Both the position numbers and the translations under genes were made by a program. The notes beneath the pieces are model-generated. The model searched no databases. It was not told the DNA's origin and saw nothing but the letters and a program-made list of their open reading frames with translations. From NCBI GenBank assembly GCA_028278105.1, contig JANQEX010000030.1, forward strand, positions 1 through 53,526: 53,526 nucleotides of DNA, in the 5' to 3' direction. The stretch comes from Alphaproteobacteria bacterium. Its GTDB lineage: Bacteria; Pseudomonadota; Alphaproteobacteria; UBA9219; RGZA01. Below are positions 13,376-22,903 of the stretch, piece after piece. Each line of letters begins with the position of its first letter. The first letter of the stretch is position 1.

Positions 13376-13771
13376 ATGAACCTGACGGATCCCATTGGCG
13401 ATATGCTCACCCGCGTCCGCAACGGCCAGTCGGCGAAGCTGGCGGCGGTGGAATCGCCGTCGTCCGCCTTCCGCAAGCGCGTGCTGGAGGTGCTGCTGCG
13501 CGAGGGCTATATCCGCGGCTTCTCCGAAGAGGACCGCGGCGGCCACCCGACGCTGGTGATCGAGCTGAAATATCACGAGGGGGAGGCCGCCATCCGCCGC
13601 ATCGACCGCGTGTCCACGCCGGGCCGCCGCGTTTACGCGCGCCTGAAGGACCTGCCGCGCGTCTATAACGGCCTTGGCATTTCCATCCTGTCCACGCCGG
13701 CCGGCGTGATGTCGGACAACGAGGCGCGCGCGGCCCATGTGGGCGGCGAGATCCTCTGCCGGGTGTTCTGA
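13376..13771 (+). CDS. rpsH: 30S ribosomal protein S8
   Basis: MNLTDPIGDMLTRVRNGQ...GLGISILSTPAGVMSDNEARAAHVGGEILCRVF. Confidence 0.97.
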   Translation: MNLTDPIGDMLTRVRNGQSAKLAAVESPSSAFRKRVLEVLLREGYIRGFSEEDRGGHPTLVIELKYHEGEAAIRRIDRVSTPGRRVYARLKDLPRVYNGLGISILSTPAGVMSDNEARAAHVGGEILCRVF

Positions 13772-13776
13772 TGCTT

Positions 13777-13902
13777 GGGGGAAAAGTGAAGAGTGAAAAG
13801 CAAAGAGCGGGAAGTGAAAGGAAAGCGAAGTGAACGGGTGAAAGAGGGCGATGAAGCGAGGGGGTTTTCCCTTTGCTCTTCACTCTTTATTCTTCGCTTC
13901 AA
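13777..13902. repeat. Word-array hairpin, family A (degenerate) between rpsH and rplF
   Basis: gtgaagagtgaaaagcaaagagc ... tttgctcttcactctttattcttcgcttc. Confidence 0.75.
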
Positions 13903-13914
13903 AAAGGTGTGAAC

Positions 13915-14448
13915 ATGTCGCGCATAGGACAAAAACCGGTCGCCGTGCCGAAGGACGTCACGGTGGACATCAAGGGCCAGGCGGTTTCCGTCAAGGGCCG
14001 GCTGGGCGCGCTGGCGCTCACGCTGGACCGCGACGTGGACCTTGCGCTGAAAGACGGCGCGATCACCGTCGCGGCGCGGAACGAATCCCGCCGCGCGCGC
14101 ATGATCCGGGCCACCTCGCGCAATTTGCTGGCCAACATGGTCCAGGGCGTGAGCGAAGGCTTTAAAAAGACGCTTGAGATCGAAGGCGTGGGGTTCCGCG
14201 CCGCCGTTGCCGGCAAGGATCTGGTGATGCAGCTTGGCTTCAGCCATGAAGTGCGCTTTCCCATCCCGCCCGATGTGGCGATCAAGGCCGAAAAGCCGAC
14301 CACGCTTTCCGTTTCCGGCGCCGACCGGCAGCGGGTGGGGCAGGTGGCCGCCGAAATCCGCGCGTTGAAAAAGCCCGAACCCTACAAGGGCAAGGGCATC
14401 CGCTACGCGAATGAGTGGATCCAGCGCAAGGAAGGGAAGAAGAAATAG
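13915..14448 (+). CDS. rplF: 50S ribosomal protein L6
   Basis: MSRIGQKPVAVPKDV...GLRPYKGKGIRYANE-type C-terminus. Confidence 0.97.
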   Translation: MSRIGQKPVAVPKDVTVDIKGQAVSVKGRLGALALTLDRDVDLALKDGAITVAARNESRRARMIRATSRNLLANMVQGVSEGFKKTLEIEGVGFRAAVAGKDLVMQLGFSHEVRFPIPPDVAIKAEKPTTLSVSGADRQRVGQVAAEIRALKKPEPYKGKGIRYANEWIQRKEGKKK

Positions 14449-14700
14449 GGGCTAGAGGCTAGGATCTAGGGGCTAGGTTCAATGGACAATTGAACTCAAG
14501 TTGTTGGAAAGATTAAATGAACATTCCGGGCAAGGTTGCGCGGCAACCGCGACCCGGAATCCCGTTTGTTTTTGAAAACAAATGAGATTCCCGCTGGAGT
14601 TTACCCCGGCGAAAGCCGGGGCGGGAATGTTCGTGTTGGTAATTGTCCGTTGAACCTGGAAAAACCTTTATCCCCGCGAAAGCGGGGATCGGGAAAAGGG
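14448..14700. repeat. Family F word array (GGGGCTA) plus REP-like palindromes in the rplF-rplR spacer
   Basis: taggggctagaggctaggatctaggggctagg; ccccggcgaaagccggggcggga; tatccccgcgaaagcggggatcggga. Confidence 0.7.
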
Positions 14701-14738
14701 ACGGGAAGGCAAAAGAAGGTTTTTGAGGAGATGGTCCG

Positions 14739-15107
14739 ATGAAAGACAAGACAAGTTTCACGCGGCGCAGGCAGCGCATTCGCGCCCGCCTGAAGCGGGC
14801 CGGGGAAACCGGCAAGGGCCGGCTGCGCCTTTCGGTGTTCCGCTCCGCGAAGCACATTTCGGTTCAGGTCATCGACGACGGGAAGGGCGTCACGATTGCC
14901 GCGGCCTCCAGCCAGGACAAGGACCTGCGCGGAAAGCTGAAAAGCGGCGCCAGCCGCGCGGCGGCGCAGGCGGTCGGCCGGCTTGCGGCGGAACGCGCCG
15001 TGAAGGCCGGCGTGAAGCAGGTGGTGTTCGACCGGGGCGGTTACCTGTATCACGGGCGCGTCAAGGCTTTGGCCGACGGCGTCCGCGAAGGTGGATTGGA
15101 ATTTTAG
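14739..15107 (+). CDS. rplR: 50S ribosomal protein L18
   Basis: [39 protein letters not shown]...[20 protein letters not shown]. Confidence 0.97.
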   Translation: MKDKTSFTRRRQRIRARLKRAGETGKGRLRLSVFRSAKHISVQVIDDGKGVTIAAASSQDKDLRGKLKSGASRAAAQAVGRLAAERAVKAGVKQVVFDRGGYLYHGRVKALADGVREGGLEF

Positions 15108-15205
15108 GTTCGGAGGTTCGCAGGTTCGAAGGTTCAGGGGTTCAGAGGTTCGTGACGTCATTAATTTTGAACCTCCGAACCTTCGAACCTGCGAACCTCA
15201 AAACA
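15108..15205. repeat. Word-array hairpin, family E, between rplR and rpsE
   Basis: Perfect 23-bp inverted repeat gaggttcgcaggttcgaaggttc (15113..15135) / gaaccttcgaacctgcgaacctc (15177..15199). Confidence 0.92.
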
Positions 15206-15234
15206 GGTTAACAGGAAGAAGACAGGAAACAGAC

Positions 15235-15822
15235 ATGGCACGTCCCCGCAAACAAGGCGAAGAAGACAACGCCGACCGCGCGCATGACGAGCCCCAGTTC
15301 ATCGAGAAGCTGGTGGCCGTCAACCGCGTCGCCAAGGTGGTGAAAGGCGGCAAGCGCTTCGGCTTCGCCGCGCTCATCGTCATCGGCGACCAGAAGGGCA
15401 AGGTGGGCTTCGGCTCCGGCAAGGCGCGCGAGGTGCCCGACGCCGTGCGCAAGGCCACCGACGCCGCGCGCCGCCGCATGATCCGCATCCCCTTGCGCGA
15501 GGGGCGCACCTTGCATCACGATGTTTTCGGCCATTTCGGCCCCGGCAAGGTGGTGCTGCGCGCCGCGCCCCCCGGCACAGGCATCATCGCCGGCGGTCCG
15601 ATGCGCGCGGTGTTCGAAGCGCTGGGCGTGCAGGACGTGATTTCCAAATCGGTCGGCACGTCCAACCCGCACAACATGATCCGCGCCACGCTGGCGGCCC
15701 TGACCGCCACCATGAGCCCGCGCCAGGTGGCCGCCCGCCGCGGCAAGAAGGTCAGCGACGTCATCGGCAAGCAGAAGGAATATGGCGGGCCGGTGAAGAA
15801 GGAAGGCGAGAAGGAGGAGTAA
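15235..15822 (+). CDS. rpsE: 30S ribosomal protein S5
   Basis: [51 protein letters not shown]. Confidence 0.98.
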   Translation: MARPRKQGEEDNADRAHDEPQFIEKLVAVNRVAKVVKGGKRFGFAALIVIGDQKGKVGFGSGKAREVPDAVRKATDAARRRMIRIPLREGRTLHHDVFGHFGPGKVVLRAAPPGTGIIAGGPMRAVFEALGVQDVISKSVGTSNPHNMIRATLAALTATMSPRQVAARRGKKVSDVIGKQKEYGGPVKKEGEKEE

Positions 15823-15823
15823 G

Positions 15824-15907
15824 GTTTAGAGGTTCGGGGGTTCAGAGGTTCATAGGTTCAAGGTGAAATGCTTACGAACCTCTGAACCTTCGAACCTTTG
15901 AACCTCT
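15824..15907. repeat. Word-array hairpin, family E, between rpsE and rplO (where rpmD is normally found)
   Basis: aggttcgggggttcagaggttcataggttcaagg ... ttacgaacctctgaaccttcgaacctttgaacctc. Confidence 0.88.
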
Positions 15908-15922
15908 CCAAAGGAGAAAAAA

Positions 15923-16399
15923 ATGAAGCTCAACGAAATTCGTGACAACAAGGGCGCCCGGCGCAAGAAGATGACGGTGGGGCGCGGCATCGGCTCCGGC
16001 AAGGGCAAGACCTGCGGCCGCGGCGTGAAGGGCCAGAAGGCGCGCGCCGGCGTGGCCATCAAGGGCTTTGAAGGCGGGCAGATGCCCATTCACCGCCGTT
16101 TGCCCAAGCGCGGCTTCAGGAATATTTTTGCCGTGGAGCATGGGATCATCAATCTGGGCCGGCTGCAAAAGGCGCTGGATGACAGGCGCCTGGATGCGTC
16201 CGAGACCATCACCGAGGACATGCTGGTGGGCAGGGGAATCGTGCCGCGCGCCGAAGGCGGCGTGCATCTGCTGGGCAAGGGCGAGTTGAGGACGAAAGTG
16301 ACCATCATTGTCACCCGCGCCTCCAGATCGGCCATCGCCGCCGTGGAAAAGCTGGGCGGCAGCGTGAAAACCACGCAAGAGACCGAAAAGGCGGCATAA
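15923..16399 (+). CDS. rplO: 50S ribosomal protein L15
   Basis: [44 protein letters not shown]. Confidence 0.97.
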   Translation: MKLNEIRDNKGARRKKMTVGRGIGSGKGKTCGRGVKGQKARAGVAIKGFEGGQMPIHRRLPKRGFRNIFAVEHGIINLGRLQKALDDRRLDASETITEDMLVGRGIVPRAEGGVHLLGKGELRTKVTIIVTRASRSAIAAVEKLGGSVKTTQETEKAA

Positions 16400-16456
16400 C
16401 GGACTCGCGTCGATTTCATGATGGTCCGGATTCCAGGGCCATAAGCGCGCATGACT

Positions 16457-16595
16457 GGAAACGCTTCTTTTTAAGGAAAGGCCGTTCCTCCCCGAAACCC
16501 TCTTTCGCCTCCGCTCTCCGGGCTTCGGCGGGCGCATTACCCGGAGAGACCCGCCGAAGTTCTGGCGAAGACGGGCCGGAGGAAAAGGCTTTTTG
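16457..16595. repeat. Complex palindromic spacer between rplO and secY with two mutually exclusive stems
   Basis: ctctccggg (16514..16522) / cccggagag (16540..16548); cttcggcggg (16523..16532) / cccgccgaag (16550..16559). Confidence 0.8.
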
Positions 16596-16692
16596 GGCAT
16601 TGCCCTTTGCAAGGACATGCCCTTAATTTAAATAATGCAAATCCCCCGGTCCTGAGCTTCCAGCCCAAACCCCATACCCGGCACCCTCAATC

Positions 16693-18036
16693 ATGGCCTC
16701 TCCCGCAGAACAGCTTGCCGCAAGCGTCAACCTCTCCGCCTTTTCCAAGGCCACCGACCTGAAAAAGCGCCTGTGGTTCACCCTGGTGGCGCTCGTCATC
16801 TACCGGGTGGGCACCTATATCCCCATGCCGGGCATCGATCCCGTCGTGCTGGAGGAGTTCTTCCGCCAGCAGTCGCGCGGGGTGCTGGGCATGGTCGATA
16901 TCTTCGCGGGCGGCGCGCTCAGCCGCATGACCATCTTCGCGCTGTCCATCATGCCCTACATCTCGGCCTCGATCATCGTGCAGCTCATGGCCGCCGTGGT
17001 GCCGAAGCTGGAGGCGCTGAAAAAGGAGGGCGAGGCGGGCCGTGCCAAGCTTAACCAGTACACCCGCTACCTGACCGTCGCCCTTGCGCTGGTGCAGTCC
17101 TTCGCCCTGTCCACGGGGCTGGAACACATGATGGGTCCCTCCGGTCCCGCCGTGCCGGAGCCGGGCCTGATTTTCCGTTTTACCACGACCGTGACGCTGA
17201 CGGCGGGAACCATGTTTCTTGTCTGGCTGGGCGAGCAGATCACCAGCCGCGGCGTGGGCAACGGCACGTCGCTGATTATCTTCTCCTCCATCGTCGCGGG
17301 GGTGCCCAGCAGCATCGCGGGGGCCCTGGAGCTGTCGCGCACCGGCGCGCTGTCGGCGGGCTCCATCATCTTTCTGACGGCCATCATCATGGTGGTGATC
17401 GCCTGCGTGGTGTTCGTGGAACGCGCGCAGCGCCGCATCCTGGTGCAGTATCCCAAGCGCCAGGTCGGCAACAAGATGTTCGGCGGCGAGGCCACGCATC
17501 TGCCCCTCAAGCTGAACTCGGCCGGAGTGATCCCGCCCATCTTCGCAAGCTCGCTGCTGCTCCTGCCGCTGACGCTGGTGGGCTTTTCGGGGGCCGACGC
17601 CACCCAGGACTGGGCGCAGTGGATTTCCACCCATCTGGGCCATGGCCGCCCGCTGTTCATGGTTTTGTATGCGGCGCTCATCATCTTTTTCAGCTTTTTC
17701 TACACGGCGGTGGTGTTCAACCCGAAGGACACGGCCGACAACCTGAAAAAATACGGCGGCTTCATTCCCGGCATCCGCCCCGGCAACAACACCGCCGATT
17801 ATCTGGATTACATCCTCACCCGTCTGACGGTGGTGGGCGCCGTCTACATGGCGCTGGTCTGCCTGCTGCCGGAATTCCTGACGGCGGAATTCGCCATACC
17901 CTTCTATTTCGGCGGCACCAGCCTTCTGATCGTCGTCTCGGTGACGATGGATACGGTGGCGCGCATCCAGGCCCAGCTCATCGCGCATCAGTATGAGGGG
18001 CTCATCAAGAAGGCCAATCTGACCGGAAAGAAATAG
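16693..18036 (+). CDS. secY: protein translocase subunit SecY
   Basis: AEQLAASVNLSAFSKATDLKKRLWFTLVALVIYRVGTYIPMPGID; multiple TM segments. Confidence 0.98.
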   Translation: MASPAEQLAASVNLSAFSKATDLKKRLWFTLVALVIYRVGTYIPMPGIDPVVLEEFFRQQSRGVLGMVDIFAGGALSRMTIFALSIMPYISASIIVQLMAAVVPKLEALKKEGEAGRAKLNQYTRYLTVALALVQSFALSTGLEHMMGPSGPAVPEPGLIFRFTTTVTLTAGTMFLVWLGEQITSRGVGNGTSLIIFSSIVAGVPSSIAGALELSRTGALSAGSIIFLTAIIMVVIACVVFVERAQRRILVQYPKRQVGNKMFGGEATHLPLKLNSAGVIPPIFASSLLLLPLTLVGFSGADATQDWAQWISTHLGHGRPLFMVLYAALIIFFSFFYTAVVFNPKDTADNLKKYGGFIPGIRPGNNTADYLDYILTRLTVVGAVYMALVCLLPEFLTAEFAIPFYFGGTSLLIVVSVTMDTVARIQAQLIAHQYEGLIKKANLTGKK

Positions 18037-18136
18037 GGTGTTGGGGGATTAGAGGATATTGGGGTGTTCGGGTATTGGGGTATTAGGGTATTGATCCGCA
18101 CTTTCCACCCCAATATCCTCTAATCCCCCAGCACCC
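18036..18136. repeat. Word-array hairpin, family G (GGGTATTR / GGGGATTAGAGG) between secY and adk
   Basis: Perfect 25-bp inverted repeat tgggggattagaggatattggggtg (18042..18066) / caccccaatatcctctaatccccca (18106..18130); about 31 bp with one mismatch. Confidence 0.95.
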
Positions 18137-18153
18137 GATACCCCGGCATCGGC

Positions 18154-18822
18154 ATGACAGCACAGGCAGCAAACCCCATTATTCTTCTCGGCCCGCCGGG
18201 CGCCGGCAAGGGCACGCAGGCGCGCCTTCTGGAAGAAAAGCACGGGCTGATTCAGCTTTCCACGGGCGACCTGCTCCGCGCCGCGGTGAAGGAGGGCTCG
18301 GCCCTGGGGCGCGAGGCCAAAACCTATATGGAAGCCGGAAAGCTGGCGCCCGACGACCTGATGATTCGCATGATCGCCGACGGGTTGCAAAAGCCGGAAG
18401 CCCGGCGCGGTTTTATTCTGGACGGTTTCCCCCGCACGGTGGCCCAGGCTGCGGCGCTGGACGCCATGCTGGAGCAAAAGGGCTTGTCGCTCGGCCATGT
18501 AATCGTGATGGCGGTGGATGAAGAGGCCCTCATCACGCGCATCACCGGCCGCATGACCTGCGCCAAATGCGGCGAAGGCTATCACGACAGCTTCAAGCCG
18601 ACCGCAAAGCCGGGGGTGTGTGACAAATGTGGCGGAACATCCTTTATCCGCCGTCCCGACGACAACGCCGAAACCATGAAAACGCGGCTTGCGGCCTATC
18701 ATGCCCAAACCGCGCCCATTATTCCCTATTATGAAAAGCGCGGCATATTAAGGAGAGTGGACGGCATGGCCGGAGTGGACGCGGTCGCCTTGCAGATCGA
18801 GAAGGTTTTGGGAGCGGTTTAA
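18154..18822 (+). CDS. adk: adenylate kinase (Cys4 zinc-lid type)
   Basis: IILLGPPGAGKGTQARLLEEK, LDGFPRTVAQA, CAKCGEGYHDSF...CDKCGG lid. Confidence 0.97.
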   Translation: MTAQAANPIILLGPPGAGKGTQARLLEEKHGLIQLSTGDLLRAAVKEGSALGREAKTYMEAGKLAPDDLMIRMIADGLQKPEARRGFILDGFPRTVAQAAALDAMLEQKGLSLGHVIVMAVDEEALITRITGRMTCAKCGEGYHDSFKPTAKPGVCDKCGGTSFIRRPDDNAETMKTRLAAYHAQTAPIIPYYEKRGILRRVDGMAGVDAVALQIEKVLGAV

Positions 18823-18954
18823 TTGTAGGGTCTCAAGGGTCGATAGGGCCGGCAATCCCCGGCAAAGCTGTTCCAGGTTAACCGCCCGGCAACCATTTCG
18901 TGGCAGAAGATAGGATGCTTCGCATCCCGCCTTCGTTTCCAGGTCGTTTCCCCC

Positions 18955-19383
18955 GTGTCCCTTGATCTTCCCAGCCTTCGCCTGTTGGTCGCCGACGATC
19001 ATTTTCTGATCCGGCAATTCGTGCGCCGCAGCCTGCTTGATGCCGGCTTCAAGCATGTCGACATGGCCAATGACGGAAACGAGGCCATCGATTTCATCAA
19101 CAGCAGCTTCCAGACAAACCTGCTTTATGACGCGCTGTTTCTCGACTGGAACATGCCCACGCTCTCCGGCATCGACGTGCTGGCCTATGTGCGCAGCAAG
19201 CCCATCTACCGCAGTTCGGCGGTGGTGATGTTCACCGCCGAATCCGAAAAGGCGAATATCATGAAGGCGATCAAGATGGGCGCCACCTCCTACATCCTGA
19301 AACCCATCTCGCCCGCCGAATTCTCGCGCAAGATCCGCGAGATCACGGAATGGCTGGAAGAGCGGCGGGTCGGGAAGATCTAG
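18955..19383 (+). CDS. CheY-like single-domain response regulator
   Basis: LRLLVADDHFLIRQFVRR, LFLDWNMPTLSGIDVL, MFTAESEKANIMKAIKMGATSYILKPI; GTG start. Confidence 0.9.
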   Translation: MSLDLPSLRLLVADDHFLIRQFVRRSLLDAGFKHVDMANDGNEAIDFINSSFQTNLLYDALFLDWNMPTLSGIDVLAYVRSKPIYRSSAVVMFTAESEKANIMKAIKMGATSYILKPISPAEFSRKIREITEWLEERRVGKI

Positions 19384-19391
19384 ACAGTTTC

Positions 19392-19907
19392 ATGAGCCGG
19401 AATCTTACCCTTTCCCTTGGCGACCAACTGGCCCGCGATATTGCGCAGGCCGTGGCGGACTCTTTCGGCATGACCTTCGGCATCAAGGTCGTCCCCGGCC
19501 GCTATTCCGTTGCCGAGGGGCCGGTGCGTCTGGGCGGGGATGTCTCCGGCCTGGTCGGCCTGACGCAGGACCGGCTGGAAGGCACGCTGACCGTGTGTTT
19601 TTCCCTGGACACCATGCAGAAAATCGTTCCCCGCCTGATTGGCGGGGATATCAAGGTCACGCCCGACATCGCCGCGGATTCGGTTGGCGAAATCACCAAT
19701 ATGGTCTTCGGCCAGATCAAGACCCGGCTGAACGAGCGCGGCCACAATATCCGCCTCAGCCTGCCCAGCGTGGTGCGCGGCCCCAGCCATTTCATCAACC
19801 ACCTGCACGAAGGCCGCTACATGCTGATGCCTTTTGATGTGGATGGCAGCGCCTTCCAGGTCCATCTGGCGGTTCACCGCGATGGCGGGGAAAACGGCGG
19901 CGCCTGA
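19392..19907 (+). CDS. CheX/CheC-like phosphatase family protein
   Basis: SVGEITNMVFGQIKTRLNERGHNIRLSLPSVVRG; CheX-type E..N motif. Confidence 0.75.
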   Translation: MSRNLTLSLGDQLARDIAQAVADSFGMTFGIKVVPGRYSVAEGPVRLGGDVSGLVGLTQDRLEGTLTVCFSLDTMQKIVPRLIGGDIKVTPDIAADSVGEITNMVFGQIKTRLNERGHNIRLSLPSVVRGPSHFINHLHEGRYMLMPFDVDGSAFQVHLAVHRDGGENGGA

Positions 19908-19918
19908 CGGGTCCTTCC

Positions 19919-21604
19919 ATGCCGCCATTCCGCAAGCCCTCCCCCGCCATCCGCCAGATCGAACTGATCCATACCAGTCTCGGCGGCCTGTTGCTGATGT
20001 GCATGGTGCTGACGGCCGGGCTGCTGTTGCCGGTCTTCGGGTTCAACGGCCTCAGCTCGCCCCTCGTGGCGGCCTGCATCATTGTGACGGTGGCCGTGGG
20101 CGCCGGCGCGCTCTATGCCCAAAATCTCGGCGCGCACCGCGCGTTGCTGGACCAGGCCCGCCTGACCGAGGTGCTGATCAACAGCCTGGGCCAGGGCTTT
20201 TTGAGCTTTGACGCGAAGGGCGCATGCGGGCCGGTCTATTCGCAGGCCTGCCATGCGCTGCTTTGCGTCGACGACGTCGCGGACCGGCCCGTCACCGAGG
20301 TGCTGCGCGTGACGGGCTCTCCGGCGGCCGAGTTCGTGGAATGGCTGGACATTCTTTTCATGCAAGGCCATGCGTTGAGCTTCGAGGATGCCGTGCGGTT
20401 TCTGCCCGACCGCGCCGCGCGCGACGACGCCCGGACCGTGGAACTCACCTACCGGCCGGTGCGCGACAAGGAAGGCCTGTTGACCCGCGTGGTGCTGATC
20501 GCAACGGACCGCACCGAGGAAATGGAGGCGCAAAAGCGCGCCGACCAGGAACGGCAATTCGCCGCCATGGTCTGCGCCATCTTCGCCGAGCGCCCGGCCT
20601 TTGCCGTAACCATGAAGCAGATTTCGACCCTGCTGGAGCGCCTGACCCGCTTTGATGAAGGCGTCCTTGCGCCCGATTTCTTCCGCGAGGTCCACACGGC
20701 CAAGGGCGCCGCCTTGCACTTCAAGATGGATGCGCTGGCCACGGCCCTGCACGGCCTGGAACAGGAATTGAAAACCGGGAAAAGCCGTCCGCTTGATGAA
20801 GCCCGTTCCTGTATCGACAGCAATCGCGCCCTGGTGCAGCGCGAATTCGGCCGCATCCAGAACACGTTGCGCGATATCGCCGGCGCCGACGCCGGCGCCG
20901 AATCCCGCGGCCTGATCGAGGTGGACGAGGAATCCATCTATCGCTTCGCGCGCCTTCTGAAGCAGCACAATGTTTCGCCGGACCTGATCTATGCCTATCA
21001 GGCCGGGGTGTTGTCGGTGCCGCTGTTCGGTCTTTTGAAAACGCTGGACCGCCACATGCTGCCGCTGGCGGAAAGACTGGAAAAGCGCGTACGGCCCATT
21101 TCCTTTACCGGCGAGGATGTGCGCCTGCCCGCCCGCCCGCTGCAACCCCTCTTGCTGGCGCTCACCCATGTGGTGCGCAACGTCGTCGATCACGGCATCG
21201 AGCCGCCGCTCAGCCGCATGGCCAAGGGCAAGGACCCGCAAGGCAGCGTGGTTGTCGATGTGCGTTGCGGCAAAAGCGACAGTTCAAGCGAGGACTGGCT
21301 GATCATCACCATCAGCGACGACGGCGCCGGCATCGATCCGAACAAGGTGCGCGAACGCCTGTCCAAGCTTGATCCCGAAGGCGACTGGCGCTTCGACGAC
21401 GATACCACGGTCATCCAGCAGCTTTTGACCCGTGGTTTTTCCACCAAGGAGGAAACCTCCCTTCTCTCCGGCCGCGGGGCGGGCCTTGCCGCCGTTTACC
21501 AGCAGGTGCTGAATCTGGGCGGCCGCGCCCGCCTGGTTTCCGAGATGCATAAAGGCACCCGGTTGACCGTTGAATTACCGGCGCGGCTGAAAGCCTGCGA
21601 ATAA
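19919..21604 (+). CDS. Membrane HPt/CheA-like histidine kinase (2 TM, PAS-like, HPt, HATPase; no CheW-like domain seen)
   Basis: Two N-terminal TM helices; FFREVHTAKGAALHFKM (HPt); HVVRNVVDHGIEPP, DDGAGIDPNKVRERL, GRGAGLAAVYQQV, KGTRLTVELPARL (CheA-type ATPase boxes); ends just after the ATPase. Confidence 0.8.
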   Translation: MPPFRKPSPAIRQIELIHTSLGGLLLMCMVLTAGLLLPVFGFNGLSSPLVAACIIVTVAVGAGALYAQNLGAHRALLDQARLTEVLINSLGQGFLSFDAKGACGPVYSQACHALLCVDDVADRPVTEVLRVTGSPAAEFVEWLDILFMQGHALSFEDAVRFLPDRAARDDARTVELTYRPVRDKEGLLTRVVLIATDRTEEMEAQKRADQERQFAAMVCAIFAERPAFAVTMKQISTLLERLTRFDEGVLAPDFFREVHTAKGAALHFKMDALATALHGLEQELKTGKSRPLDEARSCIDSNRALVQREFGRIQNTLRDIAGADAGAESRGLIEVDEESIYRFARLLKQHNVSPDLIYAYQAGVLSVPLFGLLKTLDRHMLPLAERLEKRVRPISFTGEDVRLPARPLQPLLLALTHVVRNVVDHGIEPPLSRMAKGKDPQGSVVVDVRCGKSDSSSEDWLIITISDDGAGIDPNKVRERLSKLDPEGDWRFDDDTTVIQQLLTRGFSTKEETSLLSGRGAGLAAVYQQVLNLGGRARLVSEMHKGTRLTVELPARLKACE

Positions 21605-21857
21605 AGCGGCCTTTTCCGGTTCGTCCGCCATAAAACCCTTTGGAAACAGGGATTAAATCGGGGGATAAGTTCTTGACTCACCCCCCCTCGCGCCGTTAGT
21701 TTCGCGGCGGATTGCAAGGCGAGCTTAAAGCCGGGCAAGGGGTTCCGATCATCATTCCGGTCAAACGGCAAAACCCGTCCGCCTGTCCCAAGAGGGACCG
21801 GGTAGAGGGGCGTTTTCGTTTACGGAAAAGAAAGCGGATTGTTTCAGGAGAGCAAGC

Positions 21858-22238
21858 GTGGCACGTATCGCAGGCGTCAACATTCCCACGGGCAAGCCGG
21901 TCTGGATCGCGTTGCGCTACATCTATGGCGTGGGGCCGAAGCGCGCGCGCGCCATTTGCGACGCGCTGAAAATCCCGGACGCCAAGCGCGTCAACCAGCT
22001 TACCGATGGCGAGATTTTGAAAATCCGCGAATTCATCGACCAGAATTACAAGGTGGAAGGCGACCTGCGCCGCGACATCGCCATGAACATCAAGCGCCTG
22101 ATGGATCTCGGCTGCTATCGGGGCCTGCGCCACCGCAAGGGCCTGCCGGTGCGCGGCCAGCGCACGCATACCAACGCGCGCACCCGCAAGGGCCCCGCCA
22201 AGCCCATCGCCGGCAAGAAAATGGCGACCAGGAAGTAA
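21858..22238 (+). CDS. rpsM: 30S ribosomal protein S13
   Basis: [26 protein letters not shown]...[20 protein letters not shown] start. Confidence 0.98.
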   Translation: MARIAGVNIPTGKPVWIALRYIYGVGPKRARAICDALKIPDAKRVNQLTDGEILKIREFIDQNYKVEGDLRRDIAMNIKRLMDLGCYRGLRHRKGLPVRGQRTHTNARTRKGPAKPIAGKKMATRK

Positions 22239-22442
22239 AAACCGGAGCGAGAATGGGACGCCGATTTGTTGGAAGGGAAACGGAAAGACCATCGGGTGCT
22301 CGACGGTTGCCCCATGATTTTTATCGTGCGGAAACGATTGAACCTCCATCGCGGGATTGCTGGGAAGTGAAAGCGTTGCGGGCGCCCCCGGAAGAAATTG
22401 AGGAGAGAAAGCGAAGAATGCAAGGAATAAGGGCATATAGAC

Positions 22443-22865
22443 ATGGCTGATCCGAAACCGGCAAAACAGGAAGGCGCCAAATCCGCGGCCCCCCGCACCA
22501 AGAAGCGCGAGCGCAAGAACGTGGTGGCGGGCGTGGCGCATGTGAACGCCACCTTCAACAATACCCTGATTACCATTTCCGACATGGCGGGCAATGCGGT
22601 GGCGTGGAGTTCGGCCGGGACCATGGGCTTCAAGGGCTCGCGCCGTTCCACGCCCTATGCCGCGCAGGTCGCCGCCGAGGACGCCGGCCGCAAGGCCATG
22701 GAGCACGGCGTGCGCACCGTCGAGGTGGAAGTGAAAGGACCCGGCGCGGGGCGCGAATCCGCGCTGCGCGCCTTGCAGGCCGTGGGCTTCATCATCACCG
22801 CCATTCGGGACGTGACGCCCATTCCGCATAACGGCGCGCGTCCGCCCAAACGGCGCAGGGTCTAG
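22443..22865 (+). CDS. rpsK: 30S ribosomal protein S11
   Basis: [51 protein letters not shown]. Confidence 0.98.
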   Translation: MADPKPAKQEGAKSAAPRTKKRERKNVVAGVAHVNATFNNTLITISDMAGNAVAWSSAGTMGFKGSRRSTPYAAQVAAEDAGRKAMEHGVRTVEVEVKGPGAGRESALRALQAVGFIITAIRDVTPIPHNGARPPKRRRV

Positions 22866-22903
22866 TCGAGACAGGTTTTACTCAAAGGCAGGGAACGTCC
22901 ATC

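Noticed and set aside
16687-17988. 433-aa minus-strand ORF antisense to secY
   Set aside because: Low-complexity His/Gln/Asp-rich antisense translation.
18842-18930. Family C element or terminator between adk and the CheY-like gene
   Set aside because: Only a short remnant (gggtctcaagggtcgataggg) and a 6-bp hairpin (ggatgcttcgcatcc); insufficient to call.
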